From Treponema pectinovorum (GTDB lineage: Bacteria > Spirochaetota > Spirochaetia > Treponematales > Treponemataceae): DNA of 64,000 nt. A model generated the notes under the pieces. That model ran no database searches. It was not told where the DNA came from and saw nothing but the letters and a program-made list of their open reading frames with translations. Location of the stretch: the NCBI RefSeq assembly GCF_900497595.1, contig NZ_UFQO01000005.1, positions 1-64,000 of the forward strand, given 5' to 3'. The translations under genes were made by a program, and so were the position numbers. Below, one piece after another: positions 16,954 through 24,506 of this stretch (position 1 is the stretch's first letter; each line of letters opens with the position of its first letter).

Positions 16954-18810
16954 ATGAAAAAAATGGTTGGTCAATCAATTTTAGTTTTAGCAGGAGCGTT
17001 GTTTATTTTTTTTATAACTTCCTGTAAACGCCACTTGGAGATGACCTTAGAAGAAATAGAATCCTACAAAGCGTCCTTATCCGACAACATAATATCAAAA
17101 ACCATCAATAAAGCGTACAAAGGCGAGCCTTTTGTTACAGGGCATTCTGGCGGAGTTTGGAATGACGCAATTACGGCCGACCCAAAAAGTTTTAATCTCT
17201 TAATAGCAGAACGCGACGGTTCAACTTCTGGAATTTTAAGCTACACTGTAGATAGCCTTGTCGATTACGATTACATAAAAAAACAGTGGATTCCCCGCCT
17301 TGCTTCGTTTGAAATAAAAATAGATGAAAAAAACGACAAACTCGATTTAATTTACACTCTCCGCGATGATATTTACTGGACTTTTTTTAACGATTTAAAA
17401 CCTCGCGTAAAGTTGACAAGCGATGACGTAATATTTTGGTACGATGAAATTTATGGAGACGAAGAATGTGCTTCATCGGCTTATAACTCTCGCTTTATGG
17501 AAATGAGAGACGGCACAACTGGCGAAATCACAATAGAAAAAATCGATGAAAGACGCTTTTCTTTTCACTTTCCACGCATCGTAGCAGAACCTCTGCTTGC
17601 AACAAATATGAGTTTTGGGCCTGCTTTTATATATAAAAAAGCAAAACAGGAAGGCGGTGTAAAAGCGGTAAAAGCTTTGTTTTCTGTTGCAACAGATTTA
17701 AAAACGCTGCCGAGTTGTGGAAGATATTTTTTAACCGAGTATACGCCTGGCCAGAGACTTGTGTATCAAAAAAATCCTGATTTTTGGGAGCGCGATGAAA
17801 AAAATAACAGCATAGTTTATCCGGAAACTATGGTTTGCCATATAATAGGCGACAATAACACTTCCTATCTGCTTTTTAAGCAGGAAAAACTGGAAGATTA
17901 TTCACCAACTCCAGAACAATTAGAAGAATTGGTTAGAAAATCCAGTAATTATGAAGAAAAAGGCTATTCTGTCTTTGCCGCAGCAGGAAGTCTGGGCGCA
18001 AGTTTTTGGACTTTTAATCAAAATCCAAAAAATAAATCATCTTCATATTATGAATGGTTTACAAAAAAACAATTTCGTCAGGCGATGAGTTGTATTTTAA
18101 ATCGCGAAAGGATAATAAATCAAACTTATCGTGGACTTGCAGAAAGCAAATATACTTTTTTCCCGGAACCAAATAAGTTTTTTAACGCGGATATAATACT
18201 TCGCTATCGCTATAATCAGGAGCAGGCAAAGCGCTTGCTAGAAAGTGCAGGATTTTATCAAAAAAGCGATGGATTTTTGTACGACGAATCTGGAATTAAA
18301 GTTGAATTTGACCTTACAATCAGTTCGGACAATCAAATTCTAAGCGACATAGCGTTGATAATCGCAGATGAGTGTAAAAAAATCGGCATAACAGTAAACA
18401 TAAGGCAGACGGATTTTCAAAAACTTGTAGAGCAGTTGACTTCTTCTTACGACTGGCAGAGCCTTATAATAGGTTTTGGTGGCGGTTTAATTTTTCCAAC
18501 TCAAGGCAGCAATGTTTGGGTTAGTTCAGGAAATTTGCATGTTTGGTATCCATTGCAAAAAACGCCGGCAACGGATTGGGAAAGGCGCATTGATTTTTTA
18601 TACAACGAAGCGTCGTGCATCGTAGACGAAAGAAAAGCAAAACCTCTTTGGGATGAATATCAAAGCATTATCTTAGAGCAATGCCCATTGATATATCTGG
18701 TCCGCTCGCGCAGTTTTTATGCTATAAATAATCGTTGGGATTTAACAAATGTCTATTACGACAATATGGGAGGCGCACAGACGAGCCATGTCTTTTTAAG
18801 ACAAAATTAA
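16954..18810 (+). CDS. peptide ABC transporter substrate-binding lipoprotein (family 5)
   Basis: A 618-aa DppA/OppA-class solute-binding protein. The N-terminal signal ends in the lipobox FITSC (Cys near 24). Typical features are DPKSFNLLIAERDGS, KLTSDDVIFWYDEI, CGRYFLTEYTPGQRLVYQKNPDFW and, in lobe II, FRQAMSCILNRERI. It is long for the family and lies before the permease and ATPase genes, so it probably delivers peptides to them, although the acyltransferase gene intervenes. Ligand specificity cannot be deduced. Confidence 0.88.
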   Translation: MKKMVGQSILVLAGALFIFFITSCKRHLEMTLEEIESYKASLSDNIISKTINKAYKGEPFVTGHSGGVWNDAITADPKSFNLLIAERDGSTSGILSYTVDSLVDYDYIKKQWIPRLASFEIKIDEKNDKLDLIYTLRDDIYWTFFNDLKPRVKLTSDDVIFWYDEIYGDEECASSAYNSRFMEMRDGTTGEITIEKIDERRFSFHFPRIVAEPLLATNMSFGPAFIYKKAKQEGGVKAVKALFSVATDLKTLPSCGRYFLTEYTPGQRLVYQKNPDFWERDEKNNSIVYPETMVCHIIGDNNTSYLLFKQEKLEDYSPTPEQLEELVRKSSNYEEKGYSVFAAAGSLGASFWTFNQNPKNKSSSYYEWFTKKQFRQAMSCILNRERIINQTYRGLAESKYTFFPEPNKFFNADIILRYRYNQEQAKRLLESAGFYQKSDGFLYDESGIKVEFDLTISSDNQILSDIALIIADECKKIGITVNIRQTDFQKLVEQLTSSYDWQSLIIGFGGGLIFPTQGSNVWVSSGNLHVWYPLQKTPATDWERRIDFLYNEASCIVDERKAKPLWDEYQSIILEQCPLIYLVRSRSFYAINNRWDLTNVYYDNMGGAQTSHVFLRQN

Positions 18811-18845
18811 AGATGAGATTTTTCAATTCATTTGTTTTTGCACAA

Positions 18846-18887
18846 GTGAATTTTCACAAAAAAACACAAAGGGAGTATAATTGTTTT
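18846..18887 (+). promoter_or_regulatory. plsC promoter with overlapping palindrome
   Basis: TTCACA (18853-18858), a 17-nt spacer, TATAAT (18876-18881) and six bases before the ATG at 18888 make a well-formed leaderless promoter. The -35 overlaps a perfect palindrome, GTGAATTTTCAC, at 18846-18857, a possible operator. An AGGGAG at 18869-18874 lies upstream of the hexamer and so outside the predicted message. Confidence 0.6.
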
Positions 18888-19643
18888 ATGTTTAAGATTT
18901 TTATAACAATAGTAAAGATTTTTTTCTGGATGCTCGGAAAAAATTCTCTAAGGCGCAAGGGGTTAAAACTTGAAAAACAGGGAAAGGTGCAAGAATTGGA
19001 TAGCCTAGTTCTAAAAGTTGTTCCTCTCTGGGCGCAGTATATCGCAAAGGTTACAGGAACAACTGTAGTTGTAAACGGTCTTGAAAAATTGCCGCAAGAC
19101 CGTGCTGTTGTTTTTATCGCAAACCATCAGGGATATATGGATATACCAGCAATCTACGGTTATGTTCCAAAGTTTATCTCTTTTGTATCTAAAAAAGAAA
19201 TAGGTTCAATTCCTCTTATTGGCGATTGGATGCGCTTTTTGCACTGTACTTTGATGGACAGAAAAAACGCACGCGCGTCTGTAAAAGCGATTCACGATGC
19301 GGCAGATAATGTAAAGCGAGGGTATTCTCAGGTAATATTCCCGGAAGGAACTCGCTCAAGAGGTGGCTTGCACAGAGAGTTCAAAGCTGGAAGTTTTAAA
19401 CTTGCATTCTTGTCGCAATCTCCAATCGTTCCTTTAACAATAGAAGGCTCGTACAAGGTTTTTGAAGAAAAAAAGACCGTTTCAAAGGGCAACACTATAA
19501 CAATCACGATTCATGACCCAATAGAAACAGCGGGATTGAGTCGGGATGAACAGAGTTTGCTTCCAGAAAAAATAGAAAACATAATCTGTGCTCAGTTAAA
19601 ACCTTACGAAGATGAATACCGCCTTGCACATTCAGAAAAATAG
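18888..19643 (+). CDS. plsC: 1-acyl-glycerol-3-phosphate acyltransferase family protein
   Basis: The 251-aa membrane-associated enzyme acylates lysophosphatidate in phospholipid synthesis. The catalytic HX4D motif is HQGYMD (residues 80-85) and the substrate-binding FPEGTRSRGG lies near residue 150. A hydrophobic N-terminal helix gives membrane contact. The frame is open to 18735, overlapping the preceding gene, but promoter spacing and domain start support the ATG at 18888. It interrupts a peptide-transporter gene set; whether it is transcribed on through oppB is unknown. Confidence 0.88.
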   Translation: MFKIFITIVKIFFWMLGKNSLRRKGLKLEKQGKVQELDSLVLKVVPLWAQYIAKVTGTTVVVNGLEKLPQDRAVVFIANHQGYMDIPAIYGYVPKFISFVSKKEIGSIPLIGDWMRFLHCTLMDRKNARASVKAIHDAADNVKRGYSQVIFPEGTRSRGGLHREFKAGSFKLAFLSQSPIVPLTIEGSYKVFEEKKTVSKGNTITITIHDPIETAGLSRDEQSLLPEKIENIICAQLKPYEDEYRLAHSEK

Positions 19644-19665
19644 CGAATCTAACGGAAAATAAAAT

Positions 19666-20748
19666 TTGCGCGATTTTTTCAAAATTTTTTTTAAGCCAAC
19701 TTTTTTTCTAAAATCAAAGTTTCCTCTTTTGTCTTTTATTGCTAGTAGAGTTTTTACAATGCTGATTCTGCTTTTTATGCTTGGCTGGGCGATGTTTGCC
19801 CTTATGGCACTAGCCCCTGGCGATATTGTCGATAAGATGATGAGCGAACAACTTTTGACAGCTTCATCTTCTGCAAAATCTTTGTCGTCCACAGATTCAA
19901 AAGCATTTAGCGACGAGCAACTTGCAAAGGTTAGGGCGGAACTGGATTTGGATAAACCTTTTACAGTTCAATATTTTAGATGGTTAAAAAGAGTTTTTAT
20001 TGAGCACGATTTAGGAGTAAGCCTTATAAGTCGTGCACCAGTTGCTTTTTTAATAAAGAGCCGGCTGATAAATTCTTTAATCTTAAATTTGATTTCATTA
20101 GTTTTTATCACAGTTTTTTCGTTTTTGCTTGGCGTTTATTTTTCGAGCAAGGCAGGAGAAAAACTGGATATTGCAGTTACATTCTTCGCCTTGTTTTTTC
20201 ACGCATTTCCAGGAATTTTACTTTTAATTCTTTTTCAAGTTTTTGCTTCTTTTACGGGGCTTTTTCCTGTAAAAGCATATCCAGATTTTCCAATAGAGCA
20301 GGCACCTTTAAAATTTGTTTTTAGTTATGGATATCACGTTTTTCTTCCGCTATTGGCTTCGTTTTTAGGAGGCGTTGGCGGAACTTTGCGCACAATCCGT
20401 TCGACAATGCTCGACCAGCTTGGCTTACCGTACATAATGGCGTTGAGGGCAAGAGGCATAAGCGAACGCAAAATATTTTTATCGCACGCTTTTAGAAATA
20501 CCTTAAATCCGTACATAACAGGCAGTGCGAACCTTCTTGCAGGGCTTTTTTCCGGTTCTCTGGTTTTAGAGATAATCTTTTCTTATCCTGGAATTGGCAG
20601 ATTGATGTACGAAGCTGTTATGCAGCAGGATGTCAATTTGGTTTTAGCAAACAGCATGTTTATTTCGGCTTTGGTTTTAATCGGAATGCTCATAAGCGAT
20701 ATTTTGCTTGCTGTTGTAGATCCAAGAATCCGCTACGGAAGAGAATAA
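19666..20748 (+). CDS. peptide ABC transporter permease (OppB/DppB type)
   Basis: A 360-aa BPD-type permease with an N-terminal membrane helix ending in MALAPGDIVDKMMSEQ, the usual OppB beginning (MRLAPGDP), five further helices and the EAA loop (MALRARGISERKIFLSHAFRNTLNPYI). The start is uncertain: TTG at 19666, weakly preceded by ACGGA, gives about 16 extra residues before the first helix, and no ATG is better placed. It pairs with the permease half of the next gene, 15 nt downstream. Confidence 0.85.
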   Translation: MRDFFKIFFKPTFFLKSKFPLLSFIASRVFTMLILLFMLGWAMFALMALAPGDIVDKMMSEQLLTASSSAKSLSSTDSKAFSDEQLAKVRAELDLDKPFTVQYFRWLKRVFIEHDLGVSLISRAPVAFLIKSRLINSLILNLISLVFITVFSFLLGVYFSSKAGEKLDIAVTFFALFFHAFPGILLLILFQVFASFTGLFPVKAYPDFPIEQAPLKFVFSYGYHVFLPLLASFLGGVGGTLRTIRSTMLDQLGLPYIMALRARGISERKIFLSHAFRNTLNPYITGSANLLAGLFSGSLVLEIIFSYPGIGRLMYEAVMQQDVNLVLANSMFISALVLIGMLISDILLAVVDPRIRYGRE

Positions 20749-20763
20749 AAAAGGTACACTGCA

Positions 20764-22935
20764 ATGAAAAAAATCTTTCGCTACATAAAATCTCGTACGC
20801 TTGCTTTAATTTCTGTAATATTCATTGCAATATTGTACCTTTTAATGATATTTGCACCCTTTATAGCTCCTTACACAGCGGTAACCTCGTTTGAAAAAGC
20901 AACCTTTCATCCTGCAAATGTGGAAATTTCTTCAAAGGGGCTGGTTGCAAGAGAATTTAGGGTATTAAATCCTTCTGTGTGGCAGTATGCAAAGGTAAAA
21001 GGCTTAAAACACAAGATAAGTTTTTTTGTGGAAGGCGAAAAATATAAACTTTTTGGTTTTATTCCATGCAAAACCCATCTTTTTGGAACAAAGGCTGACG
21101 AGCAAACTGGCGAGATTTATCCTGTTTTTTTGTTAGGAGCGGACAACCTTGGACGCGACACCTTTAGCCGCTTGCTTTACGGCAGCAGAATTTCCCTTAC
21201 GATAGGTTTTGTCGCAAGTGCCATAAGCCTTTTTCTTGCAATTTTGTTTGGAGGGCTTGCAGGATTTTTTGGCTCATTTACCGACTGGTTTATAATGCGC
21301 TTTTCAGAGTTTTTTATGCTGATTCCAAGCCTCTATCTCATCTTGTTTTTGCGTTCACTTTTAAACACAAAACTGGACAGCGGTCAAAGTTATATGATAA
21401 TCACTTTGATTTTAAGCCTTGTCGGCTGGCCAGGCAGTGCGAGAACTTTGCGCGGCATAGTGCATTCATTAAAACGCGAAGATTTTGTTCAAAATGCACG
21501 CCTGGAAAAAATTCCTTCGCTATTGATAATATTTCGCTACATAATTCCTCAAATTTCAAGCCTTTTAATAGTAAGCACAACGCTTTCGATTCCGGGTTTT
21601 ATAATGAGCGAAACAACACTTTCATATTTAGGATTGGGAATTGCAGACCCGGCGGTAAGCTGGGGTTCAATGATAAATCGAGAAATTTCGACGCTTTCAA
21701 ATTTAAAAAACTTTCCGTGGCTTTTGATTCCCGTCGTGCTTTTACTTTTGGTAACTCTGGCATTCAATTTTTTTGGCGACTGCCTTAGGGACTATTTTGA
21801 TCCTTACAACATAATTTTTAAGAAAAAAACTCGAAAAATTCGAAATAAAGATAAAGGAGGGGAGAACGCTCCCCTGGCGCCAGCTGCATCCGCATCTTCT
21901 GCCACCCCTTTATGCGAGGCACAAAAAAATGTCTCTGCGGCCTCGCAACGCTCCGCATTATCGTTAAATAAGGACAATATACTTTCTGTGCGCAATCTAA
22001 AAGTTAGCTTTTTATCAAAAAATTTAAATGACAAAAAATTAGTCTATGCGGTAAGAAATGTTTCGTTTGATGTAAGGCGTGGAGAAATTTTAGGTATTGT
22101 AGGAGAATCCGGTTCTGGAAAATCAGTTTCTACAACAGCAATAACAGGACTTCTTCCAAATAATGCAGAAGTTACAGGAAGCATTTTGTTTAACGACGGA
22201 CAAAATTTTATCGATTTGCAAAAATTATCTTCTCTTCAAAAAAGAGATTTTCGAGGCAAAAAAATTGGCATGATTTTTCAGGAAAGTGGCAGAGCGTTTG
22301 ACCCTTTGCAAAATATCTTTTCGTGCTTTTACGAAACCTTTTTAAATTCAGATAAAAAAATTACAAAAGAACAAGCACAAAAAAAAGCTTGTGCCTTACT
22401 CGAAGAAGTTGGAATAACGGATGCTCAAAATCGCTTAAAAAATTTCCCGCATCAGTTTTCTGGCGGTCAGCTACAGAGGATAAGCATCGCTTTATCGCTT
22501 GCACAGGATTGCTCGCTTTTGATTGCGGACGAGCCAACAACCGCTTTGGATGTTACGGTTCAGGCACAGATTGTAAATCTCTTGCGTCGCCTGAATAAAA
22601 CTCGCAGACTTTCAATAATCTTTATAAGCCACAACATAAAGTTAATCGCTCAATTCTGCGACACAGTCGTTGTAATGTATGGCGGAAAAATAATGGAAAA
22701 AGGCGAAACGCAAAAACTTTTATCATCGCCAAAGCATCCTTATACAAAAGCACTTATTGCTTCAATCCCAGAGTTTGGAATTCATTATACAAAACAAAAT
22801 TTGATTTCAATTCCTGGAAAAGTTTACGACAGTTCAAAAGAACAAGACGGTTGCCCATTTTTTGAGCGCTGCGCTTTTGCAAAACAAGAATGCAAAGCAA
22901 GCGATTTGTGTTACAAGATGTTGGTGGGTATATAA
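20764..22935 (+). CDS. fused peptide ABC permease (OppC-like) and ATPase (OppD-like)
   Basis: One uninterrupted 723-aa frame holds two proteins usually encoded separately. Residues 1-350 are an OppC/DppC/YejE-type permease: a first helix near 15-35, a large periplasmic insert, GADNLGRDTFSRLLYGSR, and an EAA loop near 250. Residues about 405-723 are an OppD/DppD ATPase: Walker A GESGSGKS near 447-454, signature FSGGQLQRISIALSLA, Walker B LLIADEPTTALDVT, and the Cys-rich C-terminus (CPFFERCAFAKQEC). The joint (about 361-404) is Ala/Ser-rich and encoded by a GC-rich repeat that also lies between other genes. No suitable start codon is seen between the halves, so a true fusion is likely. An alternative is an assembly or sequencing error at the repeat. 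The next gene starts directly after the stop. Confidence 0.88.
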   Translation: MKKIFRYIKSRTLALISVIFIAILYLLMIFAPFIAPYTAVTSFEKATFHPANVEISSKGLVAREFRVLNPSVWQYAKVKGLKHKISFFVEGEKYKLFGFIPCKTHLFGTKADEQTGEIYPVFLLGADNLGRDTFSRLLYGSRISLTIGFVASAISLFLAILFGGLAGFFGSFTDWFIMRFSEFFMLIPSLYLILFLRSLLNTKLDSGQSYMIITLILSLVGWPGSARTLRGIVHSLKREDFVQNARLEKIPSLLIIFRYIIPQISSLLIVSTTLSIPGFIMSETTLSYLGLGIADPAVSWGSMINREISTLSNLKNFPWLLIPVVLLLLVTLAFNFFGDCLRDYFDPYNIIFKKKTRKIRNKDKGGENAPLAPAASASSATPLCEAQKNVSAASQRSALSLNKDNILSVRNLKVSFLSKNLNDKKLVYAVRNVSFDVRRGEILGIVGESGSGKSVSTTAITGLLPNNAEVTGSILFNDGQNFIDLQKLSSLQKRDFRGKKIGMIFQESGRAFDPLQNIFSCFYETFLNSDKKITKEQAQKKACALLEEVGITDAQNRLKNFPHQFSGGQLQRISIALSLAQDCSLLIADEPTTALDVTVQAQIVNLLRRLNKTRRLSIIFISHNIKLIAQFCDTVVVMYGGKIMEKGETQKLLSSPKHPYTKALIASIPEFGIHYTKQNLISIPGKVYDSSKEQDGCPFFERCAFAKQECKASDLCYKMLVGI
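21854..21962 (+). repeat. family B repeat forming the linker of the permease-ATPase fusion
   Basis: It begins GGAGGGGAGAACGCTCCCCT, a hairpin, then has ACCCCTTTATGCG and ends CTCGCAACGCTCCGCA. The intergenic copy at 28109-28206 has the same hairpin start, ACCCCTT in the middle and CCCGCAACGCCCCGTGC at the end. The frame reads through without a stop. Location between two domains normally encoded by adjacent genes points to insertion near the old stop/start junction. Confidence 0.7.
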
Positions 22936-23889
22936 ATGAAAGACGATTCAAATTTTTACGACAACATTTTGGAAGTAGAAAATCTTTCAAAAAAGTTTTC
23001 CCTCGATTCAGGATTTTTCGCACGCAAAGATAGATTTGTTCATGCTTTAAACGATGTAAGTTTTTATATACGGCGCGGCGAGACTTACGGAATAGTTGGC
23101 GAGTCTGGCTCTGGAAAATCAACTTTGGCAAAAATTTTGGCAGGAATGTACAAAGGCGACGATGGAAGCATCTGCTTTAACTCAAAAAATGATGGAACAA
23201 TAAGATATGTGTTTCAAGACCCTGCACGCTCTTTAAATCCTAGGCTTACAGTTTATTCAATTTTGACAGATGGCTTATATTTTGCAAAAAGCAATAAAAA
23301 AGTTGACTCAAAAGAAGAACTCTTATGCAAAGCACAGAAGATAATCGAAGAAGTTGGCTTAGATAAAAGCGATTTAGATAAACGGCCTTCACAATTTTCA
23401 GGAGGGCAAAGGCAAAGAATATCAATAGCACGAGGATTATTGGGAAATCCTGAATTATTGCTTTGCGATGAAGTTGTTTCTGCCTTGGATGTGAGCATAC
23501 AAGGGCAGATATTAAATTTATTAAAGGATATAAAAAAAACTCGAAGTCTTTCTTATCTTTTTATAGCACACGATTTACGCGTAAGCTGCTATTTTTGCGA
23601 TAGGATAGGAGTAATGTACCGAGGCTTTTTGCTCGAAGAAGCGGACGCTGCTGATTTTTATAAAACAGCCGTGCATCCGTATTCAAAACTTCTATTTGAA
23701 GGTGCACTTGGAACAGCAAGCGAAAATGCAGGAGAAATAAAATCCTCACTTACAGATTTAAAAGGCTGCCCCTTTGCTCACCGCTGCACAAAAGCAAAAA
23801 AACACTGCTTTGAAGAGTGCCCGCCATGGAAAGAACTTTCTAGTTTAGATAAACAAAAAATCCACAGGTTGCGATGTTTTGAAGTTTAA
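22936..23889 (+). CDS. peptide ABC transporter ATPase (OppF/DppF type)
   Basis: The 317-aa ATPase is the second nucleotide-binding subunit of the peptide importer. Walker A is GESGSGKST, the signature FSGGQRQRISIARGL, Walker B LLLCDEVVSALDVS, and it ends with the Cys-rich oligopeptide-transporter domain (CPFAHRCTKAKKHC). It starts at the nucleotide after the stop of the fused gene, with a GGTGGG stretch inside the end of that gene as ribosome-binding site, so the two are translationally coupled. A small inverted repeat (TTAGG/CCTAA, 23925-23938) follows without a T-run. Confidence 0.93.
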   Translation: MKDDSNFYDNILEVENLSKKFSLDSGFFARKDRFVHALNDVSFYIRRGETYGIVGESGSGKSTLAKILAGMYKGDDGSICFNSKNDGTIRYVFQDPARSLNPRLTVYSILTDGLYFAKSNKKVDSKEELLCKAQKIIEEVGLDKSDLDKRPSQFSGGQRQRISIARGLLGNPELLLCDEVVSALDVSIQGQILNLLKDIKKTRSLSYLFIAHDLRVSCYFCDRIGVMYRGFLLEEADAADFYKTAVHPYSKLLFEGALGTASENAGEIKSSLTDLKGCPFAHRCTKAKKHCFEECPPWKELSSLDKQKIHRLRCFEV

Positions 23890-24022
23890 AACCAGCCGAA
23901 ATAAAATGACAAAATGCTGTAGTATTAGGTTTGCCTAAAGTTTCAGATGTACTTTTTCGTTTATGAGCCTTTTTTCCCTTTTTCGTATTTTTCTGCAAAA
24001 ATTTGCCATAACTCGAGCGTTT

Positions 24023-24039
24023 TATTATATTATGTTTCT
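24023..24039 (+). promoter_or_regulatory. trpR-like gene promoter, leaderless
   Basis: TATTAT at 24028-24033 with six bases before the ATG, or overlapping TATATT at 24026-24031 with eight. No Shine-Dalgarno sequence. The frame is open upstream to 23947, but those 31 codons look non-coding. Confidence 0.45.
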
Positions 24040-24354
24040 ATGAATAAGAGCGAAGAAAATCAAGCGACACAAGAAGCACTCGACGAAAGTTTAAAAGAGA
24101 TGTGCAATCTTATTTCCAAAAATAACGACCCAAAACTGATATATGACTTTTTTGAATGTCTTTTTACAAAAGCGGAACTCAAAGATTTTGCGATGCGATG
24201 GCTTTTGGTAAAAGAAATCGACAAGGGAACGACTCAACGCGATATTGCAAAAAAATTTTCGATGTCGCTTTGTAAGATTACTCGCGGTTCTAAAGAGTTA
24301 AAAAAGCCAGACTCAGCATTTAGAAGATTTTTAGACCTCGCAGAAAAAATCTAA
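24040..24354 (+). CDS. Trp repressor family (TrpR/YerC-like) DNA-binding protein
   Basis: The 104-aa helical protein matches the TrpR superfamily: CLFTKAELKDFAMRWLLVKEI, then the helix-turn-helix TTQRDIAKKFSMSLCKITRGSKELKK. The ITRGSxxL segment is strongly characteristic; in E. coli TrpR the corresponding region contacts operator and tryptophan. The family includes tryptophan-dependent repressors and the related YerC/YecD group. No tryptophan gene lies in the window, so the target operon is elsewhere or the effector differs. It stands alone between the peptide transporter and the ankyrin lipoprotein. Confidence 0.8.
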   Translation: MNKSEENQATQEALDESLKEMCNLISKNNDPKLIYDFFECLFTKAELKDFAMRWLLVKEIDKGTTQRDIAKKFSMSLCKITRGSKELKKPDSAFRRFLDLAEKI

Positions 24355-24506
24355 AATTTAAATTCTTATTTTCCGATAATAGAGAATGAAGGATTGTATT
24401 ATAAACTTTCCTATAGAATTGCCGTTTCCTTTTTTGTGCAAGCGGTTTAATAAAAACATTTTTCGGAAATTGAAACTTCCTTAAAAATATTTTTATAGGA
24501 GAAAAG

